The notes beneath the pieces are model-generated. The model did not search any database. It was not told the DNA's origin and saw only the letters and a list, made by a program, of their open reading frames with translations. 6,578 nt of DNA from Gammaproteobacteria bacterium (lineage in GTDB: Bacteria; Pseudomonadota; Gammaproteobacteria; Pseudomonadales; Azotimanducaceae), in NCBI GenBank assembly GCA_030430515.1, contig JAUIKX010000205.1:1-6578 (forward strand). The letters are read 5' to 3'. A program made the position numbers and the translations under genes. This document shows positions 1 through 6,026 of this stretch, one piece after another (the first letter of the stretch is position 1; the number at the start of each line of letters is the position of its first letter).

Positions 1-376
1 GGTGCATCCGTTCCTGCAGAACGCTTGGCGTAAAACCCGATGTCGATGAGGCGATGAGGGCGTCCGGGGGAGCATGCTGCTCGATGTCACCAAGCAGCGT
101 TCGCTTGAGTTCGAGACGCTCGGGAACACTCTCCTGAATCCAATCCGCACCATCGACCGCCTCTGCCAGGCTGCTGCAGAATGTCAGCGCACCGGGTTCG
201 GCAAGCGGCTGATCGTAGAGCGCATCAAGCGACTGCTTCGCCTCGGCAAGCACCTGAAGCACGCTCCCCCCATCCTTCAGACCAGCGTCGAACACGCGTA
301 CGTCGAACCCATGCAGCACAAAACGGGCAGCCCAGCCGGCGCCGATGACACCAGCACCGACGACCGTGACACTCAT
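1..376 (-). CDS. cdhA: L-carnitine dehydrogenase (3-hydroxyacyl-CoA dehydrogenase family), N-terminal part, cut by window edge
   Basis: NAD-dependent oxidation of L-carnitine to 3-dehydrocarnitine in the cytoplasm is the likely reaction (EC 1.1.1.108). Only the first 125 residues are visible; the gene continues past the left edge. The sequence shows a Rossmann start with the dinucleotide motif GAGVIGAGW at residues 7-15 and an acidic residue (D30) at the end of the second strand, as expected for NAD rather than NADP. QESVPER (81-87) and SSTSGF (110-115) follow, both typical of the carnitine dehydrogenase branch of the 3-hydroxyacyl-CoA dehydrogenase superfamily. The ATG at 376-374 overlaps the TGA of the upstream gene by 4 nt (ATGA) and has no clear Shine-Dalgarno, so translation is probably coupled to that gene. 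Family members often run to about 320 residues, and some carry a C-terminal thioesterase domain; neither can be judged here. An ordinary 3-hydroxybutyryl-CoA dehydrogenase is the alternative, but the BKACE neighbour and the QESVPER motif favour carnitine. Confidence 0.85.
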   Translation of the reverse strand, partial: MSVTVVGAGVIGAGWAARFVLHGFDVRVFDAGLKDGGSVLQVLAEAKQSLDALYDQPLAEPGALTFCSSLAEAVDGADWIQESVPERLELKRTLLGDIEQHAPPDALIASSTSGFTPSVLQERMH

Positions 377-1281
377 ACCGGGGGCCGCTTGATCAGGTTG
401 AGCCTGCTACGCACTTCCGCCGGTGTCAGTACGTAGCTGCCAAGACGCTCGATGATCTCAACGGCACGTCCGACCAACTGAGCATTGGTGGCGAGCACAC
501 CCCGGTCGAGATAGAGATTGTCCTCGAGACCAACGCGAACGTTACCTCCAGCAAGCACGGCAGCCGCAACAAAGGGCATCTGATGGGCACCCAGACTGAA
601 TGCAGACCACTGCCAGCTTTCGGGAATATTGCCGGCCATCGCCAGAAACGTGGAAAGATCATCAGGCGCTCCCCAGGGCACCCCCATGCAGAGCTGGATG
701 AGCACCGGATCGGCAAGCACACCCTCCCGAGCGAGTTGCTGCGCGAACCACAGATGACCCGAGTCGAACGCTTCCACTTCCACCTGCACGCCCAGATCCC
801 TCGCCATGGCGCCCATTTCCCGAAGCATCGCCGGCGTATTGGTCATCACATAGTCCGCTTCGGCAAAGTTCATCGTGCCGCAGTCCAGCGTGCAGATCTC
901 CGGCAGGCAATCCGCGATGGGTTGCATGCGCTCCGCAGCACCAGCCATATCGGTGCCCCGCACCGGCGGTAGCGGCGCCTCAACGCCGCCAAGAACCAGA
1001 TCGCCGCCCATCCCGGTCGTGAGGTTGAGCACCACGTCGACGCTGCTGTCCCGGATACGTTCGGTCAGCTCACGATAGAGCCCGGGTTCGCGCGATGGCG
1101 CACCGGTTTCGGGGTCGCGCACATGGCAATGCACAACCGCCGCCCCCGCACGCGCAGCTTCTATCGCCGACTCGGCGATCTGCTGTGGGCTACGCGGCAC
1201 ATGTGGGCTTCTATCCTGCGTGGCACCTGAACCGGTGACGGCACAGGTGATGAAAACTTCGCGGTTCATCTGTAGCGGCAA
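373..1281 (-). CDS. cdhC: BKACE-family (DUF849) beta-keto acid cleavage enzyme, probable 3-dehydrocarnitine:acetyl-CoA lyase
   Basis: It probably cleaves 3-dehydrocarnitine with acetyl-CoA, giving betainyl-CoA and acetoacetate: the second step of aerobic carnitine breakdown, in the cytoplasm. The protein is 302 aa from the TTG, a normal BKACE length with a TIM-barrel fold. Visible family signatures are the zinc-binding HCHVRDP (H51, H53), NLTTGMGGD (86-94), ICTLDCGTMNF (129-139), GHLWFA (175-180) and VRVGLEDNLY (248-257). In the last one R249, E253 and D254 match Arg226, Glu230 and Asp231 of the characterised 3-keto-5-aminohexanoate cleavage enzyme, so the active site looks intact. The start is uncertain. 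TTG at 1281 has a GAGGA ribosome site 7 nt upstream, whereas ATG at 1269 lies closer to where relatives usually begin (MNREVFITC) but has no site of its own. The carnitine dehydrogenase gene follows with a 4 nt overlap, which supports the substrate assignment over other BKACE substrates. Confidence 0.88.
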   Translation of the reverse strand: MPLQMNREVFITCAVTGSGATQDRSPHVPRSPQQIAESAIEAARAGAAVVHCHVRDPETGAPSREPGLYRELTERIRDSSVDVVLNLTTGMGGDLVLGGVEAPLPPVRGTDMAGAAERMQPIADCLPEICTLDCGTMNFAEADYVMTNTPAMLREMGAMARDLGVQVEVEAFDSGHLWFAQQLAREGVLADPVLIQLCMGVPWGAPDDLSTFLAMAGNIPESWQWSAFSLGAHQMPFVAAAVLAGGNVRVGLEDNLYLDRGVLATNAQLVGRAVEIIERLGSYVLTPAEVRSRLNLIKRPPV

Positions 1282-1288
1282 ATCGTAT

Positions 1289-1293
1289 TCCTC
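1289..1293 (-). promoter_or_regulatory. Shine-Dalgarno supporting a TTG start for cdhC
   Basis: The complementary strand reads GAGGA, then a 7 nt spacer, then TTG at 1281-1279. The only nearby in-frame ATG (1269-1267) lies 19 nt downstream of this site and is preceded by a sequence without purine-rich character. The site therefore favours the TTG, which would add four residues (MPLQ) before the conserved start. Confidence 0.5.
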
Positions 1294-1359
1294 GCCCCAT
1301 ATGTCTGTTCAGCTTCTGGGGAAATCGATGTTTCCGCGCTACACTGCCCGTCCAGGGAG

Positions 1360-1364
1360 AAGGA
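1360..1364 (+). promoter_or_regulatory. Shine-Dalgarno of the 161 aa secreted protein
   Basis: AAGGA within a purine-rich run (GGGAGAAGGA, 1355-1364), 5 nt before the ATG at 1370. It fixes the start at 1370 instead of in-frame ATG codons further upstream (for example at 1220), which would place an unrelated peptide before the signal sequence. Confidence 0.65.
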
Positions 1365-1369
1365 TTCAA

Positions 1370-1855
1370 ATGAGAAAGAGTTTGCTACCCATCGTCTGCT
1401 TCGCGCTCATGGCCACGCTCAGCCACGCGGCCGATCGTATCGGCATTCCAGCGGAAGTGCCCTATCACTCTGACACCATCGCACCGTCGAAAGTCAGAGC
1501 GGAGTGCGATCTGGGCGCCAAAGTCGCCAACTTCATCAGAAAGTACAACCGAGACGTAGAAGTTTCTGACAACCCGGCCGAAGGACATTACGTCGACATG
1601 TCGATCACCCAGGTGCACGCACCCGGCGGCGGCGCATGGTCCGGACCGAAATGGATGGAAGTCACCGGCACCCTGATGAAAGACGGCATAACCGTCGCTT
1701 CGTTCCGCGCCAAACGATTTTCCACGGGTGGCGCGTTCGCTGGGTTCAAAGGCACCTGTGCGATCATCGGTCGATGTACGAAAGCGATTGGCAAAGACAT
1801 CGGCGAGTGGTTGAAAGACCCGCGCGACGGAGCAGAACTGGGCGACGCTCAGTAA
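1370..1855 (+). CDS. Small secreted protein of unknown function (161 aa)
   Basis: I do not recognise a named family. A Sec signal peptide is clear: basic start (MRKS), hydrophobic core, small residues, and a likely cleavage after SHA at residue 20. The mature protein of about 141 aa has three cysteines (C46, C130, C136), enough for one disulfide in the periplasm. There is no lipobox at the cleavage site. The most distinctive part is the second half: a glycine-rich GGGAWSGPKW (86-95), an alternating strand-like stretch TGTLMKDGITVASFRAKRFS (99-118), a GGAFAGF turn (120-126), and a C-terminal amphipathic segment with GKDIGEWLKDP (141-151). It resembles small beta-rich envelope proteins in overall style, but that is only an impression. 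The outer-membrane protein gene starts 11 bp after its stop, so the two are probably co-transcribed, and a shared role in the envelope is an inference from this layout. Confidence 0.8.
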   Translation: MRKSLLPIVCFALMATLSHAADRIGIPAEVPYHSDTIAPSKVRAECDLGAKVANFIRKYNRDVEVSDNPAEGHYVDMSITQVHAPGGGAWSGPKWMEVTGTLMKDGITVASFRAKRFSTGGAFAGFKGTCAIIGRCTKAIGKDIGEWLKDPRDGAELGDAQ

Positions 1856-1866
1856 ACCGCGCGTTG

Positions 1867-4257
1867 ATGGGACGTTTTCTGATCATGATGGTCGCGCTGA
1901 TGGCTGGTGCAGCCAACGCGACCATTCCCCTGACACGCATCAATCAGGATCAGACGCCGATCACTATCGACGGACACGTCGACGAGCCGGTCTGGCAGAC
2001 CATCGATCCCATATCTGATTTCCGTGTGCTCGAGCCCGACACCATGGCTGAAGGCAAGCACAGAACAGAACTCCGCTACGTCTACGACGATCGCGGAATC
2101 TACGTCAGCGCCATTATGTTCCAGCCGAAAGGCACCCTGGTGAAACAGCTTTCAGGCCGGGACAGCTTCTTTTCGAACCGCGACACCATCAGCATCACGT
2201 TCGATACATCAGGCGACGGCCGGTACGGATTCTGGTTCGCGGTAGCGCTGGGAGACGCGCTTTCCGACGGCACGGTGCTCCCCGAACGCAAATTCTCCAA
2301 TGACTGGGACGGCCCCTGGCGCGGCCGCAGCCAGGAACGTGAAGACGGCTGGAGTGCAGAGCTGTTCATCCCCTGGGGTGTAGTATCCATGCCACACAGC
2401 GGCGATACCCGACACATCGGCGGGTACGTTTCGAGAAAAGTCGCTTACCTGGACGAACGGTGGGGCTGGCCGGCTCTGCCACCCACACAACCGAGATTCA
2501 TGTCGGCACTCGAGCCCCTGGAAATGCAGGGCGTGCAACCCGGTCAGCAGTACAGTGTGTATCCGTTCATGGCCGTCGGTTACGACGGCGTGGATGCCGA
2601 AATGCGCTATCGCGCGGGAGCAGACGTCTTCTGGCGCCCGTCCACCAACTTCCAGCTCACCGCCACCGTGAACCCCGATTTCGGCAACGTCGAGTCGGAC
2701 GAGGTGGTGGTCAATCTCAGCGCCACGGAAGTATTTTTCCCGGAGAAGCGGCTTTTCTTCCTGGAAGGGCAGGAAGTCTTCGTCGCTTCCCCACGCGCGG
2801 ACACCCGCGGTCGCGGCGTCGGCAACTCCGGCGCGCCCTACACCATGGTGAACTCGCGGCGCATTGGCGGCATTCCAAGAGAACCGCTGAACACAGAGGG
2901 ATACACGATACCCGACCGCGAGCTGGTGCAACCCGTGGAGCTGAAAGGCGCTGTCAAAGCCACCGGACAGATCGGCAACCTGCGCTACGGCGTTCTCGGC
3001 GCTTACGAAGAAGACGTGAAATACGACGTTCTGGATAACGGCAGGCCCCTGAACCTGCACGGCAAAGGCAGCGACTACGGCATTGCTCGGGTGCTGTACG
3101 AAAACAGCTCGAGCGGCGCTTACAAAGCGTTGGGATTTCTGTCAACGGCCGTGCTTCACGAGGAAGGAGATGCGCTCGCACAGGGTCTGGACTGGCACTA
3201 CCTCAGCCCCAGCGGCAAACTTAAGGTAGACGGCCAGGCGATGACGTCAGACAAAGACGGAGAGCAGAGAGGATACGGCGGCTTCCTGGACTTTGAACTC
3301 ACCTACCGCCGGGGGCTGATACAGCGCATCGGCCTGGAATACTTCGACGAGCACCTGGACATCAACGACCTGGGTTTCCTTCAACGCAACGACCACTATC
3401 AGGTACGCAGCTCGCTCATCTGGACCACGTCTAACCTCGGCTGGGCCCGGGAAAACCAGTTCGACATACGTGGTTTCGTGCGCAAAAGCGTTACCGAATC
3501 GCTGTTCAACGGCGGCGCCCTGTTCATCGCCGACCGTCTGAGCCTGAACGATCTGAGCACGCTGACCACCCGTCTCGGCTTCTTTCCGTCTTACTATGAC
3601 GACCTCAACAGTTTCGGCAACGGAACCTACCGCATCGACGACAAGGTGGACCTCAGCGTCGACTGGCGCACCGACAGCACCCGGGTCTGGCAGTTCGGCA
3701 TGCGGGGCGGTTACAGAAACGAAGACCTCGGCGGCGATACCTACACGGCCAATTTCGGCGTGACCTGGCGTCCAAGTGACCGTTTCTCCACCCGTGTCGA
3801 CGTCACCTACATGGATCGCGAAGGTTGGCTGCTGCATCAGAACAACCGCCTCTTCGCCACCTTCGACGCAGATCAATGGATGCCTTCGTTCTCCATGGAG
3901 TACTTCATCAGCGCCCGCCAGCAACTGCGCATGTCGCTGCAGTGGGTCGGCATCAGAGCGTCCGAAGCCGAGTTCTTCGACGTGCCTGCAAGACCGGGCA
4001 AGCTGCTCTCGCGAGCGAAGCCAACCGGCGCAGGATCACGTTCGAGCTACGACTTCTCAGTGTCGCAGTTCACTTTCCAGGCGCGCTACCGCTGGGAGTT
4101 GGCGCCGCTTTCCGACCTGTTCATCGTCTACACCCGCCAGGCCGATCGGGCCGCCGCACTGGGCGGTGACGACTTCTCGGATATTTTCGAGCGCTCCTGG
4201 CGGCAACCGCTGACGGACTTTCTGGTGCTGAAACTGAGATATCGTCTCGGCACCTGA
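1867..4257 (+). CDS. Outer-membrane protein with CBM9-like N-terminal domain and DUF5916 beta-barrel
   Basis: This is an outer-membrane protein of unknown substrate (796 aa). The chosen ATG gives a short signal peptide with cleavage after ANA at residue 18; ATG codons at 1885 and 1888 would leave too little of it. Residues about 28-220 look like a family 9 carbohydrate-binding-type sandwich, opened by ITIDGHVDEPVW (32-43) and containing strands typical of the domain (ELRYVYDDRGIYVSA, 68-82). The DUF5916 hallmark follows: NPDFGNVESD (269-278), VVNLSATEVFFPEKR (281-295) and FFLEGQEVF (297-305). From about residue 350 to the end come alternating aromatic and hydrophobic strands separated by acidic or Gly/Asn turns, as in a membrane barrel. 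The last strand is LVLKLRYRLGT, ending in Thr rather than the usual aromatic residue. The ribosome site is weak, fitting coupling to the gene 11 bp upstream. Ligand binding or transport of a glycan or other polymer is only inferred from the domain type. Confidence 0.88.
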   Translation: MGRFLIMMVALMAGAANATIPLTRINQDQTPITIDGHVDEPVWQTIDPISDFRVLEPDTMAEGKHRTELRYVYDDRGIYVSAIMFQPKGTLVKQLSGRDSFFSNRDTISITFDTSGDGRYGFWFAVALGDALSDGTVLPERKFSNDWDGPWRGRSQEREDGWSAELFIPWGVVSMPHSGDTRHIGGYVSRKVAYLDERWGWPALPPTQPRFMSALEPLEMQGVQPGQQYSVYPFMAVGYDGVDAEMRYRAGADVFWRPSTNFQLTATVNPDFGNVESDEVVVNLSATEVFFPEKRLFFLEGQEVFVASPRADTRGRGVGNSGAPYTMVNSRRIGGIPREPLNTEGYTIPDRELVQPVELKGAVKATGQIGNLRYGVLGAYEEDVKYDVLDNGRPLNLHGKGSDYGIARVLYENSSSGAYKALGFLSTAVLHEEGDALAQGLDWHYLSPSGKLKVDGQAMTSDKDGEQRGYGGFLDFELTYRRGLIQRIGLEYFDEHLDINDLGFLQRNDHYQVRSSLIWTTSNLGWARENQFDIRGFVRKSVTESLFNGGALFIADRLSLNDLSTLTTRLGFFPSYYDDLNSFGNGTYRIDDKVDLSVDWRTDSTRVWQFGMRGGYRNEDLGGDTYTANFGVTWRPSDRFSTRVDVTYMDREGWLLHQNNRLFATFDADQWMPSFSMEYFISARQQLRMSLQWVGIRASEAEFFDVPARPGKLLSRAKPTGAGSRSSYDFSVSQFTFQARYRWELAPLSDLFIVYTRQADRAAALGGDDFSDIFERSWRQPLTDFLVLKLRYRLGT

Positions 4258-4292
4258 CACAGACTCGCAACGGTCACGCCAAGATCATCAGC
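4258..4292. other. Short convergent intergenic gap
   Basis: The 35 bp between the stops of the rightward outer-membrane gene and the leftward repeat-protein gene. A small inverted repeat, TCAGC (4288-4292) and GCTGA (4298-4302), surrounds the TAA stop of the leftward gene. It has only a 5 bp stem and no T-tract on either strand, so I do not call it an intrinsic terminator. Termination here may be Rho-dependent. Confidence 0.5.
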
Positions 4293-6026
4293 TTACGGCT
4301 GACCCGGCATCAACAGGTTTGGAAAATACAGCGTGTTCAGCCTGCCGCTGCCTGTGGGATCGTACACCGCCACCTGATTCTTGAAGTTGCCCGCGAACCC
4401 GTAGATACCGACGTCCGGGGTGCCGTTGCCGTTGGCATCCGGAAGCAGCAGCATGCTCTGCGCATCGAAGTCCGGCGAGATGAATACTGAGCCGACGCGC
4501 CCGCCGGTGAGCGAATCACGCACATCGAGAATCGTGCGCTGCGACGACGATCTCTGTGTGAGAACCGCCAGCTCGCTGCTGCCGTTACCGTTCAGGTCAG
4601 GCACCGTGAGCAACGCGCGCTTCGTGTAGAACTCGTGCCCGCTCGTTCTGAAGTAGCTGAGAGACAGACTGCTGCCCGTGACGCTGTCAGAAATGCGTAT
4701 GCCGATCGCGCCATCTGAGTTTCTGGAAAACAGCGTCGCAATATCGTCTACGCCATCGTTGTTGACGTCGTCGACGACCGAGATGTTGCGGGCCGTATGC
4801 GTCGGTGGCAGCCAGATATTGGTCACAAGTGCACCTGTCCCGCTGTCACGCAGCTGCACGAGGTTGCGCTCCCGCTCCGTGTGGTACATGAGCACAGCGA
4901 TCTCCGGGGCTGGGCCGTCTCCGAGGTCCGGTACCACAGCCATATCCAGGGGATACTCATAGAACTCATCGGCGCTGTAGTACAACTGTCGAACGATACT
5001 CCGGGTGCCAAGATCACGAACCTGCACGACGACCGAAAAATCGCTGAGGCGGATCAGCATCAGGGCGAGTTCCTGAGATCCGTTGCCATCGATGTCATCG
5101 AGCGCCGCACTATGTCCGGTCGCCCGATGCTCACGCGAAAACCATAACGTGCCGGCCAGACTGCCGTCATTCGGGTCGCGCGCCTCTGCAAGCACCCGGC
5201 CATCGGTGTTGCGCTCCTGGTAAACGACGAGTTCAGGGGTATTGTTTCCATTCAGGTCATCAATCAGAAGCGCACCACGAGGCCGATAGCCGGAGAAGAA
5301 ACTCATCGAGCGCAACCGGGAGCCGTTCGATGCTTCCCGCACCTGCGTCCGGGCAGCAGTGTTCGTGGCACGCATACGAAAGGCCGCAACCTCGTCAGAG
5401 CCGCTGTTGTTGATGTCCGGCAACAGAACCACATCGTGGATGTTGTAAAGGGTATTCACCGCCGCAACATCGTCGTTTTGCGGCGCGATGGTGTCGCCGA
5501 AACCTCGAGCCATCAGAGCATCAGGCGTCTCGCTGTAGCTGAGGCCAATGGCTTCTCCTATGGTAAAGGCTGCTGCGCGCGTAAAATCCATGGGCAGCGG
5601 CACAGGCAGCAGGTCACCGTCATAGACATCCCAGGTCTCGCTGGAATTGAACACCAGATATACGCTTGTCAGTTCTCCGTCGGAGAAGAACCACCTGAAC
5701 GTCTGGGTGATCAGACCACGACCCCAGGCTGCCCCACAGAATGAGCTCGAGAAGTGAGCAGCATTTGCCGGAATATCTGCGCACGCCAGGTTGTCGACGA
5801 CCGCGGTATCCGTGGTCACGGTGAAAGGAATCGCCGTGTTGTTCCAACGGTCAGCCGCCTCATCGAACGCTGCCTGCCAGTCGTTCGAAGCGGCACCCGT
5901 GACTGCGAGGTCTCCCGTAGAGACGTGCATGGACTCGTTGAACCAGTAGTAGCCGTTCGATGGCAGCGAGCCGCTATGGGCTGCGATTGAGCCGGTCAGA
6001 AGAAGGACGATAATAAGGTACTTCAT
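4293..6026 (-). CDS. Secreted matrixin-like pseudo-protease with seven FG-GAP/VCBS-like repeats
   Basis: This is a 577 aa secreted protein. The signal peptide is MKYLIIVLLLTGSIAAHS, with cleavage near residues 16-18. Residues about 24-195 follow the bacterial matrixin plan: a W near the start of the domain (WQAAFDEAADRW, 50-61), a cysteine pair (C82, C97), SVYLVFNSSETWDVYDG (121-137), the active-site helix region, a Met-turn PDALM (168-172) and a closing NDDVAAVNTLY (184-194). The site where family members carry HExGHxxGxxH reads FTIGEAIGLSYS (154-165). All three zinc histidines and the catalytic glutamate are replaced (F154, T155, E158, Y164), while the glycines and hydrophobic positions stay. 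Proteolysis is therefore unlikely. Residues 196-570 hold seven repeats of about 53 residues with D-x-N-G-N-G-type loops, probably a seven-bladed propeller. The start is fixed by AAGGAGG 7 nt upstream and a 4 nt ATGA overlap with the preceding gene. A binding or inhibitory role is inference. Confidence 0.85.
   Translation of the reverse strand: MKYLIIVLLLTGSIAAHSGSLPSNGYYWFNESMHVSTGDLAVTGAASNDWQAAFDEAADRWNNTAIPFTVTTDTAVVDNLACADIPANAAHFSSSFCGAAWGRGLITQTFRWFFSDGELTSVYLVFNSSETWDVYDGDLLPVPLPMDFTRAAAFTIGEAIGLSYSETPDALMARGFGDTIAPQNDDVAAVNTLYNIHDVVLLPDINNSGSDEVAAFRMRATNTAARTQVREASNGSRLRSMSFFSGYRPRGALLIDDLNGNNTPELVVYQERNTDGRVLAEARDPNDGSLAGTLWFSREHRATGHSAALDDIDGNGSQELALMLIRLSDFSVVVQVRDLGTRSIVRQLYYSADEFYEYPLDMAVVPDLGDGPAPEIAVLMYHTERERNLVQLRDSGTGALVTNIWLPPTHTARNISVVDDVNNDGVDDIATLFSRNSDGAIGIRISDSVTGSSLSLSYFRTSGHEFYTKRALLTVPDLNGNGSSELAVLTQRSSSQRTILDVRDSLTGGRVGSVFISPDFDAQSMLLLPDANGNGTPDVGIYGFAGNFKNQVAVYDPTGSGRLNTLYFPNLLMPGQP
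4317..5441 (-). repeat. Seven FG-GAP/VCBS-like protein repeats, period about 53 residues
   Basis: Coding repeats within the 577 aa protein. The anchor aspartate of each loop is at residues 204, 257, 311, 367, 420, 477 and 530, giving spacings of 53, 54, 56, 53, 57 and 53. Each unit reads roughly hydrophobic-hydrophobic-D-x-N-G-N-G-x-x-E-L-A-V-L, then a polar stretch and a VRDxxTG-type strand. Best examples are PDLNGNGSSELAVL (476-489) and DIDGNGSQELALM (311-323). The fourth loop (DLGDGPAPEIAVL, 367-379) and the first (DINNSGSDEVAAF, 204-216) are the most altered. The Asp/Asn loops are of the kind that bind calcium in integrin-alpha-like propellers. Seven units match the usual blade number. 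Confidence 0.85.

Larger units (their letters stand above)
1282..1369. promoter_or_regulatory. Divergent intergenic region with promoter and possible operator
   Basis: This 88 bp gap separates the leftward carnitine genes from the rightward secreted-protein genes and must hold promoters for one or both. On the plus strand TACACT at 1340-1345 is a plausible sigma-70 -10 element, 24 bp ahead of the ATG at 1370, but no good -35 hexamer sits 16-18 bp upstream. A short inverted repeat, GGAAA (1320-1324) and TTTCC (1331-1335) around a 6 bp centre, lies just before it and could be a regulator site. The arms are only 5 bp, so chance is a real possibility. I see no convincing minus-strand promoter. 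Confidence 0.3.

Noticed and set aside
74..436. A 120-codon plus-strand open frame across the carnitine genes
   Set aside because: Antisense to the carnitine dehydrogenase start and the BKACE end, both with strong motifs.
1636..1866. In-frame upstream extension of the outer-membrane protein by 77 codons
   Set aside because: It overlaps the 161 aa gene in another frame, is rich in Arg and His, and would bury the clear signal peptide beginning at 1867.
2209..3060. A 283-codon open frame on the minus strand inside the outer-membrane protein gene
   Set aside because: It lies wholly antisense to the well-supported DUF5916 coding sequence, has no recognisable domain or ribosome site, and is expected from GC-rich codon use.
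3247..3924. A 225-codon minus-strand open frame within the same gene
   Set aside because: Antisense shadow of the barrel region; its valine- and glutamate-rich composition mirrors the codon pattern of the real gene.
4288..4302. Hairpin TCAGC/GCTGA at the convergent gene ends as a terminator
   Set aside because: Only 5 bp of stem and no run of T on either strand.
4317..5441. DNA-level tandem repeat
   Set aside because: The periodicity is seen in the protein; the units are too diverged at the nucleotide level to be a recent DNA repeat.
5532..5567. A sequencing error or frameshift as the cause of the missing HExxH
   Set aside because: At least four separate residue changes with the reading frame and flanking motif intact, and no other frame restores the motif.
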